From NCBI RefSeq assembly GCF_014650075.1, contig NZ_BMUG01000002.1, positions 248,001 to 312,000 on the forward strand: a DNA stretch of 64,000 bases, given 5' to 3'. The position numbers and the translations under genes are program-made. Numbering within the stretch: position 1 is the stretch's first letter; each line of letters begins with the position of its first letter. The notes beneath the pieces are model-generated. The model was given only the letters and a program-made list of their open reading frames with translations, was not told where the DNA came from and did not search any database. Origin of the DNA: Streptomyces microflavus. GTDB lineage: Bacteria; Actinomycetota; Actinomycetes; Streptomycetales; Streptomycetaceae. Below, piece after piece: positions 17,127 to 25,242 of the stretch.

Positions 17127-18479
17127 TTAGCTGGTTGCCGGGCGGGGCTTGAGGAGCGGTGAGCCCGGGGCCGGGGCGGCGGAAACGGCCGGCCGGAACG
17201 GTGCCAGAGCGGCAATGTGCGGGGTGAGGTGCGCGTACTCCCGGCAGACCGCGACGGCTTCGGCCGGGGTCATGGCGGGGGTGCGGATCCGGGACCAGCC
17301 GCCCGAGGAGTCCCCAGCCACCGCCACACCGGGGCGGTCCGGGGCGATGGTGGTCACGGCGAACACGGCGTCGGGGGCGATGTCCCCGAGGCCCATGTCG
17401 GCGGTCTGCTTGTCGTTGACGCGGTGGACGACGCGGCCGGTGAGCTGGGCGCGGAGCATGGTGGCGCCCTTGCCGAGGTCGGAGCCGAAGCGCTGCCCAC
17501 AAACCTCCAGATAGATGCCGACCGCGCGGGCCATCTGTGCGAGCCGGATCATGTGCATCACCATCCGGTCCCGCCGGTCCTCATCCTTCTTGGCCGAGAC
17601 GAGGAACAGTTCCGCGACCTCGTCCACCAGGACCACCAGCGGCACCGGCCGCACCGCGGCAGGCAGCCCCCACAGGTCGGATACGCCGTGGTCGCTGAGG
17701 AGGTCGAAGCGCTCTTCCATCTCGCCCACAAGGGCTTCCAGCAGCCCGGACGCTTCGTCGGGAGTGATGGCGAGGGCGGAGAGACGGGGCGCGTAGCCAC
17801 GCTGCTCGACCCCGCGCTTGCAGTCGATGCCGACCAGGCCGACCGGGAGCTTGGCCAGGCCGGAGACGAGGTTGCGCTGATACATCGACTTGCCCGACTG
17901 GTTCGCACCCAGCGTCAGGGAGTGCGGGATCTTCTGGTAGTCCCGGACGAAGGCCGTACCGTCCTCCCGCAGCGCCACCGGCACGACCAGCGGGCCAGCC
18001 AGGAGCTTGCGGGGCAGGCGGCGGGGCATCTTCACCCGGCGCAGCACGTCGTAGCCGGTCATCCGCAGTTCCACGAACCCCGGCTTCACCTCCACCACAT
18101 GCACCGAGTGAACACCCCAGGCGTGCCGCAACCGTTCCGAGGCGGCGGCCACGTCGGCGGGCTCCAGACCGGCGGGAAGGCGGAGGATCGCCCGCATCCC
18201 GGTGGTGGAGTAGCGGACCCGGCGGACCTGCGGGGGGACCGGCTGGACGTCCTGGCGGCGGGCCAGGTTGCGGACCATGAACGCCCGCAGGCGGGACGGC
18301 TGGACCGTCAGCCCGCACACATCCATCGTCGCCCGATACGTGAGCGTGAACCGCACCCGCGCGACCGGCGCACCGACCAGCGACCAGAACACCCGCGGGG
18401 ACCGGGCCTTCGCGTAACCGAGGCCACCGGCAGCCGATAAGGCCCCCGCAACCTCGATCACCGTGGACAGGTCCGACAT
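17127..18479 (-). CDS. traB: TraB/TraSA FtsK-SpoIIIE-type DNA translocase
   Basis: The single-protein conjugation motor of mycelial actinomycete elements, which moves double-stranded DNA between hyphae. The 450-residue protein has Walker A GANQSGKS (residues 191-198), Walker B LVVLVDEVAEL and a downstream QRFGSDLGKGATMLRAQLTGRVVHRV segment typical of FtsK-like motors. The N-terminus has one weak hydrophobic stretch only. It is preceded by a small gene 2 nt upstream and lies in the same leftward operon as the spd genes. Confidence 0.92.
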   Translation of the reverse strand: MSDLSTVIEVAGALSAAGGLGYAKARSPRVFWSLVGAPVARVRFTLTYRATMDVCGLTVQPSRLRAFMVRNLARRQDVQPVPPQVRRVRYSTTGMRAILRLPAGLEPADVAAASERLRHAWGVHSVHVVEVKPGFVELRMTGYDVLRRVKMPRRLPRKLLAGPLVVPVALREDGTAFVRDYQKIPHSLTLGANQSGKSMYQRNLVSGLAKLPVGLVGIDCKRGVEQRGYAPRLSALAITPDEASGLLEALVGEMEERFDLLSDHGVSDLWGLPAAVRPVPLVVLVDEVAELFLVSAKKDEDRRDRMVMHMIRLAQMARAVGIYLEVCGQRFGSDLGKGATMLRAQLTGRVVHRVNDKQTADMGLGDIAPDAVFAVTTIAPDRPGVAVAGDSSGGWSRIRTPAMTPAEAVAVCREYAHLTPHIAALAPFRPAVSAAPAPGSPLLKPRPATS

Positions 18480-18481
18480 GA

Positions 18482-18811
18482 TCAGGCACCCGCCGTGATG
18501 GCCACCGCGCGGAACGAAATACCGTGCCGGGTCTGACCGTTGAACGTGTTCTCCCAGTCCCGGGCCTTGAGACCCACCACGTGCACCACCGTTCCCGGCG
18601 TCAGGCCCTCCGGGACACCCGTGCTCGGCACGGTCACCTGGTACAGGTTGCCCTCCCCCTCATCCGAGATCAGCAGACCCACCGTCGCGAGCGGGGCCCC
18701 GGTCTCACGGTCGATGGCAATCTCGCCGGTCTGCTTGCTCACGAGCTTCGGCGTCGGAGGCGTCGCCACGAACACGACAGCGGAAGAAGTGTCGATCTTG
18801 AAGGACGGCAT
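18482..18811 (-). CDS. Hypothetical AICE protein, first gene of the transfer operon
   Basis: A 109-residue beta-rich soluble protein (MPSFKIDTSSAVVFVATPPTPKLVSKQTGEIAIDRETGAPLATV...). It is probably an OB-like or single-strand-binding-like fold, but no motif proves it. ATG at 18811 has GGAG 8 nt upstream; longer frames read into the regulatory region. It directly precedes traB, and its upstream region holds the repeated TTGGCT motifs, so it is probably controlled by the divergent GntR regulator. Confidence 0.65.
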   Translation of the reverse strand: MPSFKIDTSSAVVFVATPPTPKLVSKQTGEIAIDRETGAPLATVGLLISDEGEGNLYQVTVPSTGVPEGLTPGTVVHVVGLKARDWENTFNGQTRHGISFRAVAITAGA

Positions 18812-18841
18812 GAGCTTGCTCCTCAGACAGAGGTGACTGAC

Positions 18842-18915
18842 TTGGCTAGCCTTCTTGGCTGCATGACCAACGTAAGCAACATGGCTAGTCATGTCAACAC
18901 CTGACTGTCTTGGCT
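18842..18915. promoter_or_regulatory. Repeated TTGGCT motifs between transfer operon and GntR gene
   Basis: Three TTGGCT copies (18842-18847, 18855-18860, 18910-18915) and an ATGGCTAG variant (18881-18888) lie in the divergent intergenic region. This is the place expected for operators of a KorSA-type GntR repressor controlling transfer genes. The link to the regulator is inferred. Confidence 0.5.
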
Positions 18916-18950
18916 GTCCTAATGTCGGGGTCGCCGCGTACCATCGCCCC

Positions 18951-19817
18951 ATGACCTTCGTTCCCGATCCCCTCGACCCAGACGATGACCGGCCGCCCTA
19001 CGAGCAGGTTGCGAGCAGCCTCGGAGCAGCGGTCCGGACGAGGAAGATCGCACCAGGGGAGAAGCTGCCATCGCAGAAAGAGTTGACGGAGCACTACGGC
19101 TTCGCGCGCGCGACCATCCAACGCGCACTGCGGGACCTCGAAGACGAAGGGCTAGTCGTCTCCCGCAAAGGAAGCGGAGTCTTCGTCCGCAGCCGGACGG
19201 AACGGCCGGCGGGGCTACGTCCCTACGTAGAGCAGGCCTTTGCCGCCACGGACGTCACCATCGACTTCGCCGGGTTCTCCAGCGAAACCCTGCACGGAGC
19301 CCTGCAAGAGCCGTTGGACAAGATCCGGATCGGCAGGCTGACGCCCGCAAGCATCAAGGTCCGCATACTAGTTCCGGATATGGCTGTCCCTCAGGCAGCT
19401 CCAGTCCGCCGTGAGGACTGCGGCGATGACGAACGACTCCGATCCCGCATGCACGACATCATGGTCGGGTACGCCCGCAGCATCCGTGACTCAATGGCGG
19501 AGCTGAGCCACCTGGGCTTGGTCCCCGAGACGAGCGTTGAGGTGCGAGTCCACAGTGGTACTCAGTTCTTCAAGCTGTACGTGATCAACGGAGCAGACGC
19601 CTTCTTCGGCTACTACCCGATCAAGCCCAACAAGGTTGTGGCGCAGGGCGAGCCCATCGAAATCTACGACCTGGTGGGGAAGGACACTGTCCTCTTCCAT
19701 CACTCCGTCAACGACAGCGACTCGTCTAGCGGCACGCAGCAGGTCCAGCAGGCTGACATGTGGTTCGACAGCGTGTGGAACAGCATCGCGAGGGGATTCG
19801 ACCTTGATGGACACTGA
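18951..19817 (+). CDS. GntR-family transcriptional regulator (KorSA-like position)
   Basis: A 288-residue regulator with an N-terminal winged helix (PPYEQVASSLGAAVRTRKIAPGEKLPSQKELTEHYGFARATIQRALRDLEDEGLV) and a larger C-terminal domain of uncertain ligand class. Divergent transcription from the transfer operon matches KorSA of pSAM2, the repressor that keeps the element integrated. No Shine-Dalgarno sequence is visible; TACCAT ends 6 nt before the ATG, suggesting a leaderless message. It overlaps the downstream HAD gene by 11 nt. Confidence 0.85.
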   Translation: MTFVPDPLDPDDDRPPYEQVASSLGAAVRTRKIAPGEKLPSQKELTEHYGFARATIQRALRDLEDEGLVVSRKGSGVFVRSRTERPAGLRPYVEQAFAATDVTIDFAGFSSETLHGALQEPLDKIRIGRLTPASIKVRILVPDMAVPQAAPVRREDCGDDERLRSRMHDIMVGYARSIRDSMAELSHLGLVPETSVEVRVHSGTQFFKLYVINGADAFFGYYPIKPNKVVAQGEPIEIYDLVGKDTVLFHHSVNDSDSSSGTQQVQQADMWFDSVWNSIARGFDLDGH

Positions 19818-20505
19818 CGACCTAGCCGCAGCGCTTGCCAGCACTACCGTGGTGCTTTTCGACTTCGACGGCCCCATCTGCGACGTGTTCGCTGGCCGCC
19901 CGGCGGATCAAGTCGCCAGGGAACTTGCCGCACTTGCAGCCAGGCGCAACCCGGAGCTGGAAGAGAAGCTGTCCGGAATCGACGATCCTCTCGAAGTCCT
20001 GCGTCTGGCCCACGAAGCCGATGACGCCGTGGGTCTGGAAGTCGAGAAAGCCCTCACCGCAGCCGAGATCGAAGCGGTAGGAATGGCGGGAGCCCCTACT
20101 CCGGGAGCCGCTGCGTCCCTGGAGGCGGTGCGAGCGTCAGGGAGGGGGGCCGCGGTCGTGAGCAATAACTCTGCCGAGTCCGTCCGGACGTTTCTTGATC
20201 AGCATGAGCTGTCGCAGTACGTGCTCACGGTGGTGGGGCGCCCTGAGCAGCATCCTGAGCTCATGAAGCCGAACCCGCATTCCCTGATCACGGCAGCCGA
20301 GTCCTTGGACGTCGACGTGACCCTGTGCGCCCTAATTGGCGACTCGCTGACGGACATCCAGGCCGCTCACGCGATCGGCAGCACGGCCATCGGGTACGCC
20401 AACAAGCCGCACAAGCACCAGCTCTTCATCGAGGCCCAAGCAGAAGCGGTAACCGACTCCATGCAATCCATCGCCCAGGCGATCCACCCCCAGCCGGGAC
20501 CCTAA
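19807..20505 (+). CDS. HAD-family hydrolase
   Basis: A 232-residue haloacid-dehalogenase-superfamily phosphatase. Motif I is FDFDGPICD (nucleophile Asp), motif II VSNNS, motif III Lys in MKPNPHSL, and motif IV GDSLTDIQAA. The cap region lies between residues about 25 and 95. Substrate unknown. Translational coupling with the GntR regulator (11-nt overlap) is a common AICE arrangement, but no biochemical role is established. Confidence 0.85.
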   Translation: MDTDDLAAALASTTVVLFDFDGPICDVFAGRPADQVARELAALAARRNPELEEKLSGIDDPLEVLRLAHEADDAVGLEVEKALTAAEIEAVGMAGAPTPGAAASLEAVRASGRGAAVVSNNSAESVRTFLDQHELSQYVLTVVGRPEQHPELMKPNPHSLITAAESLDVDVTLCALIGDSLTDIQAAHAIGSTAIGYANKPHKHQLFIEAQAEAVTDSMQSIAQAIHPQPGP

Positions 20506-21074
20506 CGCTCTGCGCCTCCCTGGAGTTGTTACAGGTTTCTCTACCTCATCAAGGCACCCGGCTGCGCTTCGCTCCGCCGGGCGCGCTTCCCGGCTCTGGC
20601 TGCGCCCGCGCTCCTGCCTTCGGCCCGCTCGGCGCTGCCGCCGCCGACGCGCGCCCGCAGTGGATAGGCCCGTGGGGCATGAGTCGAGAACCAAGCCCGC
20701 GGCTTCAAGAGGATGCCTCCGGCGGGGGCGCTCAGACTCCGGGATGGACGGGGCGCCGTTCGCGAGTGCCGGCCGGAGTAGGGCGAGCGTCGTGGGGCTC
20801 CCATCCCGACCACCTTCGACCCAGGCAGAGCCGAGCAGTCGCGGCCCAGGGCGTCAAGGTCGTTCGTACAGTGGCGCGCTCCACCTTGACGCCCTGAACC
20901 ACGACCGCTCCACGACGTGTGGGTCGAAGGCGGACGGGATGGGAGCCGGGGTGAGTGGTGGGGAAGGTCGGTGCGCGCCAGATCAGATTGGATGCATTAC
21001 TGAACGAGAGCTCGGCTGCCCACGTCAACCCAATCCTTGAAGGTCGTACACAAAATGAAACAGGATAACGAGAC
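20506..21074. other. Noncoding, hairpin-rich region of the AICE
   Basis: No convincing gene is found in 569 nt. The left part has GC-rich short palindromes. The right part holds a nested inverted repeat (20796-20947), entered separately. A replication or transfer locus (single-strand origin, sti, clt) is plausible here because the element's other functions are accounted for elsewhere. Confidence 0.55.
20796..20947. repeat. Nested long inverted repeats
   Basis: The outer arms 20796-20823 and 20920-20947 are 28 bp with two mismatches. The inner arms 20847-20860 and 20883-20896 are a perfect 14-bp inverted repeat around the CAGGGCGTCAAGGT core. The stretch could fold as a long two-tier hairpin of about 150 nt, as at single-strand replication origins or transfer loci. 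Confidence 0.85.
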
Positions 21075-22223
21075 CTATCCCATTTCATCAAAGCTGACAA
21101 TAGAACGATCCGGACCAAATGTACTAACCGTCATCTTCGCTGGCCGCCCCGGGGGTGCATCGAGGAAGCCAGTAACGACCACTCGGCGACGCTCTCCATG
21201 ATATTGGGCGGCACGTCGATATGTGACTAGATCAAGGTCGAAAGAAACCGATCGTGGTCGACCATCAACGAGCGTTTCGAGGGTCACACGACCACTCTCC
21301 TCATTAGCCTTGAGGGACATCCTCCTAATTACTCCGTAAAGAACAGTCTCGGATGGCTCATCTGCTTCCTTCAGCTCGTTCTGAACCTCCGTTAGTATTT
21401 CTCTATTTACGCTCGAAAAGATGATTTGGCGCCGCAAATCATCCGGCACGGGGGCCGCTGGGGCCCAATTGAAGGCAATATCAAACGTCTCAACTTTCCC
21501 CTTTCCGATCACCTCCAAAACTGCAGCGCAAAGCTCACTCGAAACACCCTCGCCTACCGAGTCTCGAATGTCAGAACGAGTAGGCGTTCGGTCGCGACGC
21601 ATTGTCAATTCGGCAAGCGTTTCCAGAGAACGTGACAGCGTCGCGAGAACTCGCCGATCGAAGTACGTGTCTTCGGATTGGACATCTAGGCGTGGTACGC
21701 CATCGCCGTATCGCTCCGTCGAACCGAATCGAGCATTGCTGATCACAGGCAATACGTAGGATCCTGGACGCGTTTGCCCCAACCTGAGTCGACGAGCGTG
21801 CGCGTGCGCAGCTTTCGGAATTGCCCTTCCGTAATAACCTTGACGATGAATGGTCGCAGCTGCAGCAGAAACCATCAGATGATTCGCAGCATTGAAGAGA
21901 CCAAGACCAGCTTGCAACGAGATCGTACCTTCATCGATATCGTCGTCTTGAGCTCTTAGGTCAGTCACGTCAAGGAACTGCCTAGAGATATCCCTTAGGA
22001 CATCTACTGGATCCCGCCGCTCCAGCCGGGCCACCTCTGCTGTCAGGATTTCGACAGTTCGCTTGAAGTCGGCTGCTTCAGAGATCCTGGGAACAAGCAC
22101 AGCCGCGCCCACGTCATCTCCCGCTTGCCAGAGTTCAGCCAGGGCGCCAGAGCGGGCGCGGACCCAACCTGCACGGCTTAGGTAGCTGGAAAGCTCCTCG
22201 GGCCCAACGTCGGAGGTAATCAC
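21075..22223 (-). CDS. Uncharacterised 382-aa protein partnered with a DUF4365 protein
   Basis: Not recognised. It is a soluble 382-residue protein. The N-terminal part (LSSYLSRAGWVRARSGALAELWQAGDDVGAAVLVPR) is alpha/beta, the middle helical (VEILTAEVARLERRDPVDVLRDISRQFL), and the C-terminal third beta-rich (SGRVTLETLVDGRPRSVSFDLDLVTYRRAA...). No membrane segment or catalytic motif is obvious. The GTG start overlaps the upstream stop by 4 nt, so it is translated together with the DUF4365 protein. Base composition is less GC-rich than the element's core genes, suggesting separate acquisition. A defence function is inferred only from the neighbours. Confidence 0.75.
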   Translation of the reverse strand: MITSDVGPEELSSYLSRAGWVRARSGALAELWQAGDDVGAAVLVPRISEAADFKRTVEILTAEVARLERRDPVDVLRDISRQFLDVTDLRAQDDDIDEGTISLQAGLGLFNAANHLMVSAAAATIHRQGYYGRAIPKAAHAHARRLRLGQTRPGSYVLPVISNARFGSTERYGDGVPRLDVQSEDTYFDRRVLATLSRSLETLAELTMRRDRTPTRSDIRDSVGEGVSSELCAAVLEVIGKGKVETFDIAFNWAPAAPVPDDLRRQIIFSSVNREILTEVQNELKEADEPSETVLYGVIRRMSLKANEESGRVTLETLVDGRPRSVSFDLDLVTYRRAAQYHGERRRVVVTGFLDAPPGRPAKMTVSTFGPDRSIVSFDEMG

Positions 22224-22852
22224 GCGATACCCTCCCCGGTCACAGAATCCGTTCCGAAAAGTCTCTGATGAGCAAAATCAAACATCACGTCGAGGCCGGC
22301 AGCGTTTAGCCTCTGCGCCTTCGGGAGGTGGAGTCTCGTCGTGACCTCGCCGCGAGCCTTATCCCGGTCCTGCACCTGTACGTAGACGCCTGAGCACTGC
22401 AGCAATAGCGATTTCGGGTCATGCGTAAGCCAGGTGCTGGCATCGCGAGGCACGATCACGACGCCGAGGTAACCGGGAGCAGTCCGGTACGGGCCTCGCA
22501 ACTTGTCGTAGGTCGCGACGTCTAGGTCGTATGCGAGAGTCTCGTCATCGGCGAGGTACTGGGGCTCGAAGGTGCACTTCATCTGCAGCTCGACGAGCCG
22601 GTGATCCCGCTTCAGCGTGGCATCGACGCCATCCTTGTCCACATTCCAGGATGCGACAGTGGCGTTCGCGTCTGTGGCCACGGCCAGAACATAGGCAAGG
22701 CTGATCTGCTCCTGTTGCCAGGTGGCAGGGTCCCCCACGCGGTCTCCTTGACGCCGGCTGGCCACAACGACCACCAGGATACCGTCAGTTGCCCGAGTTC
22801 GTGCCCGATGAGCCTTCCGCGTGGGAGTGCGCAGGCCAAGTGCATCACTCAC
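22220..22852 (-). CDS. DUF4365-type nuclease-like protein
   Basis: A 210-residue protein fitting DUF4365: EQISLAYVLAVATDANATVASWNVDKDGVDATLKRDHRLVELQMKCT. The spacing Asp (GVDATL)...Glu-x-Gln-x-Lys (VELQMK) resembles the D-ExK core of PD-(D/E)XK nucleases, and YDLDVATYDKLRG...PGYLGVVIVP is the usual following segment. The GTG at 22852 is chosen because GGGAGG lies 8 nt upstream; a TTG at 22882 is in frame. It is the first gene of a two-gene operon with the unknown 382-aa protein. Nuclease activity is inference. Confidence 0.75.
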   Translation of the reverse strand: MSDALGLRTPTRKAHRARTRATDGILVVVVASRRQGDRVGDPATWQQEQISLAYVLAVATDANATVASWNVDKDGVDATLKRDHRLVELQMKCTFEPQYLADDETLAYDLDVATYDKLRGPYRTAPGYLGVVIVPRDASTWLTHDPKSLLLQCSGVYVQVQDRDKARGEVTTRLHLPKAQRLNAAGLDVMFDFAHQRLFGTDSVTGEGIA

Positions 22853-22882
22853 TGTCCACACCTCCCTGCGCTGGTCGGCCAA

Positions 22883-23195
22883 GCCTTCGTCAGGGTCGCA
22901 TGCAAAGTCGGGCGCCCACGGAGTAGCACGTCCCGTACGTCAAGCCACTTCTACGTTGACACACCGAGGGAGCGACGAAAGCTGTACATAAATGGACAAA
23001 CTACCGTCATTCGCAAGGTTCGGCGCTTCGATGGGTATCACTTTATCGAACCCATGCCCGAACGGGGAGCCCTGAACCGTCTACGAGACACACAGCAACG
23101 GAGGGCACCGGAGGGGCATCCGGCAGCGCAACCCAACGGGTTCGGGTGGCTGGTTACTGCAAGAGGGCAATGGAAATATTAGATTTTGCGTAACC
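22883..23195. other. Intergenic region between cargo genes
   Basis: A 313-nt gap of lower GC between two leftward cargo genes. It likely holds the promoter of the DUF4365 operon and the terminator of the HNH gene. A rightward frame ending in TARGQWKY crosses it but has no ribosome-binding site and runs antisense to the DUF4365 gene; it may be a gene remnant. Confidence 0.4.
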
Positions 23196-24371
23196 CTACG
23201 AAGTCACCCCTACCCTCGCTGACCAGCTTTCGTACCTCCAAGCGAGAGCTTCCCGATGGGGCCTACGCACAAGATCACGAAGGTGGGGTGTTTCGATGCG
23301 CAGGTCCGCGATCGATGGCCCTCCAGGCCGGATAACCACCTCAAGGGAATCGGGGTCAAAGGCAAATAGGTGAGCGTCAAAAGCTCGATGAAGTCCCGCG
23401 CTCATCGGGATACCGTTTCGAGGATCATCGGACCCGTCATACTGAACAGGGATCAGGTGTGCTGCCTCGATCATTGGCCGAACCGAGATACCTGTCAGTG
23501 GACACCTAGGCCCATACCTTTGAAAAACACGCAGCTTAAACCTAGCTTGGTCGGGGCGCACCTGCACTTCCTGATGGCGACGACGACGCCGGTTCCCTAT
23601 GGGCTCGAAAGGATCCCCATCCGAGTCATCTCGCTCAAGAACCCTCCGAGGGGCTTCCTCGCCGTACGTGATAAGGAACTGCTCACTCTGATCCTCCCAT
23701 CCTTCAACCCATGCCAGGCGGACGCTTCGCACCGCGGAACTTGGTGTCGGCTTGGCGATGACGAAGATCGGTAGCCTGAGTAGCGCAGCTGCTTTTGTCG
23801 CTGCAATTTCAGAAGCATCCCGCCCAACCTGACGGCCAGTGTTGGGATAGTGGTAGAGAACTGCGTGTTCCCCGAGGTCGTCTGGATAGTGCACGCCTGT
23901 ATGCAAGACACCCATTGCGATACCACCTGAGTGAATGAGCCCCGTACGTCGAGAGTCCAGCCAGATACCCTGCCCGCCACCGTAAGCACCAAAATCCCTG
24001 AGGACCTGGGGCTGAAGGCGGCTAACATCATGAGCCGTGTTCAAATGCCGCCATACGGCGAGACGCCACGCCAATTCCCCATCGACGGTGGCTGGTTTGG
24101 AATCAACAATGGTGAATCCCAGTTGCTGCAAGACTCGGTTGCTGTGCGCTAGCCCACCACTGAGAACCCTGAGGGAACGGCTTCCGTGCTGATGTCGGTT
24201 GGCTGCATTGGCAATAGCCTTCGCGTCATACAGGCCACCATCGAACTGAACATAGAATCGGCTTGCTTCACTGAAACCCTGATCTTGCAGGAAGCTCGCT
24301 CGTCCAGCCTCGCGGTACACCTTCAGGACGTGGAGTACGGCTTCCCTGTCTGTCAGGCTCGGATGCGTCAT
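23196..24371 (-). CDS. SRA-HNH endonuclease, type IV restriction-like (ScoMcrA-like)
   Basis: A 391-residue protein with three regions. Residues 1-85 resemble the N-terminal head of ScoMcrA-like proteins (YVQFDGGLYDAKAIANAA... VLQQLGFTIV). Residues about 125-215 look like an SRA/YDG domain (GGIAMGVLHTGVHYPDDLGEHAVLYHYPNTGRQVGRD). The C-terminus has an HNH motif (CPLTGISVRPMIEAAHLIP ... NGIPMSAGLHRAFDAHLFAFD). ScoMcrA of S. coelicolor is a modification-dependent type IV restriction enzyme with related parts, so this protein may cut methylated or otherwise modified DNA. Its phosphorothioate-binding domain is not evident. It lies at the right end of the AICE core next to att copy 2. Confidence 0.75.
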   Translation of the reverse strand: MTHPSLTDREAVLHVLKVYREAGRASFLQDQGFSEASRFYVQFDGGLYDAKAIANAANRHQHGSRSLRVLSGGLAHSNRVLQQLGFTIVDSKPATVDGELAWRLAVWRHLNTAHDVSRLQPQVLRDFGAYGGGQGIWLDSRRTGLIHSGGIAMGVLHTGVHYPDDLGEHAVLYHYPNTGRQVGRDASEIAATKAAALLRLPIFVIAKPTPSSAVRSVRLAWVEGWEDQSEQFLITYGEEAPRRVLERDDSDGDPFEPIGNRRRRRHQEVQVRPDQARFKLRVFQRYGPRCPLTGISVRPMIEAAHLIPVQYDGSDDPRNGIPMSAGLHRAFDAHLFAFDPDSLEVVIRPGGPSIADLRIETPHLRDLVRRPHREALAWRYESWSARVGVTS

Positions 24372-24746
24372 AGCTCCCCCTCGTTAGCCTGCAATGGAAG
24401 GTACTCCCTGCCACTGACAGCCAGGGCCGACCAGCAGGCGAGGACACGACCTCGCTCCGATGGAGTTACGGATCAAAGGGCCGCCTGCACCCCCGCAAGC
24501 GCTACCAAGTCGACCGCGCCTCCGTCGAACGGCGGAGGCGTCACCCAGCCCCTGCCCAGCCATCGCACCGGCCCGAGGGCAGCGGTAGCAGACGGCTTGG
24601 ATGAGCGGTGGTCAGCCTCGTGCCCGATCCGTGCCCGGCGGGGCGGTAAACCACGGTCAACAGGGGCTGCCAGAGAGAGCTTCAGACTTCGCCTTGGTAC
24701 CTGTTGCCGCTGGTCAGCTCACTAGGGACCTCCAGAAACACGGTGA
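24372..24746. other. attP-arm region left of att copy 2
   Basis: No gene is seen. The last 150 nt include GTGCCCGATCCGTGCCC motifs that recur, diverged, before att copies 3 and 4 and near the integrase 3' end. They are candidate integrase arm-binding sites. Confidence 0.5.
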
Positions 24747-24788
24747 TTCCCAAGCTCAGAGCGCGAGTTCGATTCTCGTCACCCGCTC
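24747..24788 (+). repeat. att core copy 2
   Basis: A perfect 42-bp copy of the tRNA-Gly 3' end, followed by a hairpin (GGCCCCGGT...ACCGGGGCC) and a short stretch similar to the integrase 3' end. No tRNA 5' half is present, so this is an attachment site and not a gene. Confidence 0.92.
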
Positions 24789-25242
24789 TTTGATGAAGGC
24801 CCCGGTCAGCAACCGGGGCCTTCTTGTTGTCTGGACCACGTCAGACGTCGCGCACCAGATCCGCACCAGAAGGCCGGCCCGGCCCTTCCTGTAAGCGGCT
24901 CGAACTAGCTCTGTTGAGTCCCCGGCGACCTTGAGAGACGGCGCCTCGGCCTCGCTGATGAAGATCTGCCGTGGAACGCCATCACTGGTCGCGTTCGTGC
25001 ACTTCGAGGCGAACATGCCCAGTTTGTCGAGCTGCCGAGCCTCGGACGCAGCGAGTGGACACTCTCACGACAACTGCGAGCTGGGTGACGATCGCCTCTG
25101 GCCTCTCGTCCGCGTCACAGTCGGCCGTTACAGGTAGCGAGAAGGGCCAACTTTCAGTGCAAACACAGGTGTTTGAAATACAGTCGGACCAGGCTCATTC
25201 GTGGTATCCGACCGCATGTACGGAAACAAGAGAAGAACACAC
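24789..25242. other. Integrase 3' remnant and noncoding stretch
   Basis: Right of att copy 2, leftward reading gives a tail ...GADLVRDV ending at about 24843, like the C-terminus of a tyrosine integrase aligned with the intact integrase end. The rest of the 454 nt has no supported gene; short frames there lack ribosome-binding sites. Confidence 0.5.

Larger units (their letters stand above)
11993..24788. mobile_element. pSAM2-type actinomycete integrative and conjugative element (AICE), autonomous core
   Basis: Between att copies 1 and 2 lie integrase, excisionase, a RepSA-type rolling-circle initiator, small Spd-type spread genes, a TraB/FtsK-like DNA translocase and a GntR regulator, all in the usual AICE order. 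A noncoding hairpin region and a cargo of three putative defence genes follow. The left boundary is set by the tRNA-embedded att. The right boundary could be copy 2 or the more distant copy 4, with which the left end shares longer identity. Confidence 0.9.

Noticed and set aside
22601..23182. Rightward 193-codon frame across the DUF4365 start region
   Set aside because: Mostly antisense to the DUF4365 gene, without a ribosome-binding site; only the last part looks protein-like and may be a relic.
24747..24788. tRNA-Gly genes at att copies 2, 3 and 4
   Set aside because: Only the 3' half from the anticodon loop on is present; acceptor 5' strand and D-arm are missing, so these are attachment sites.
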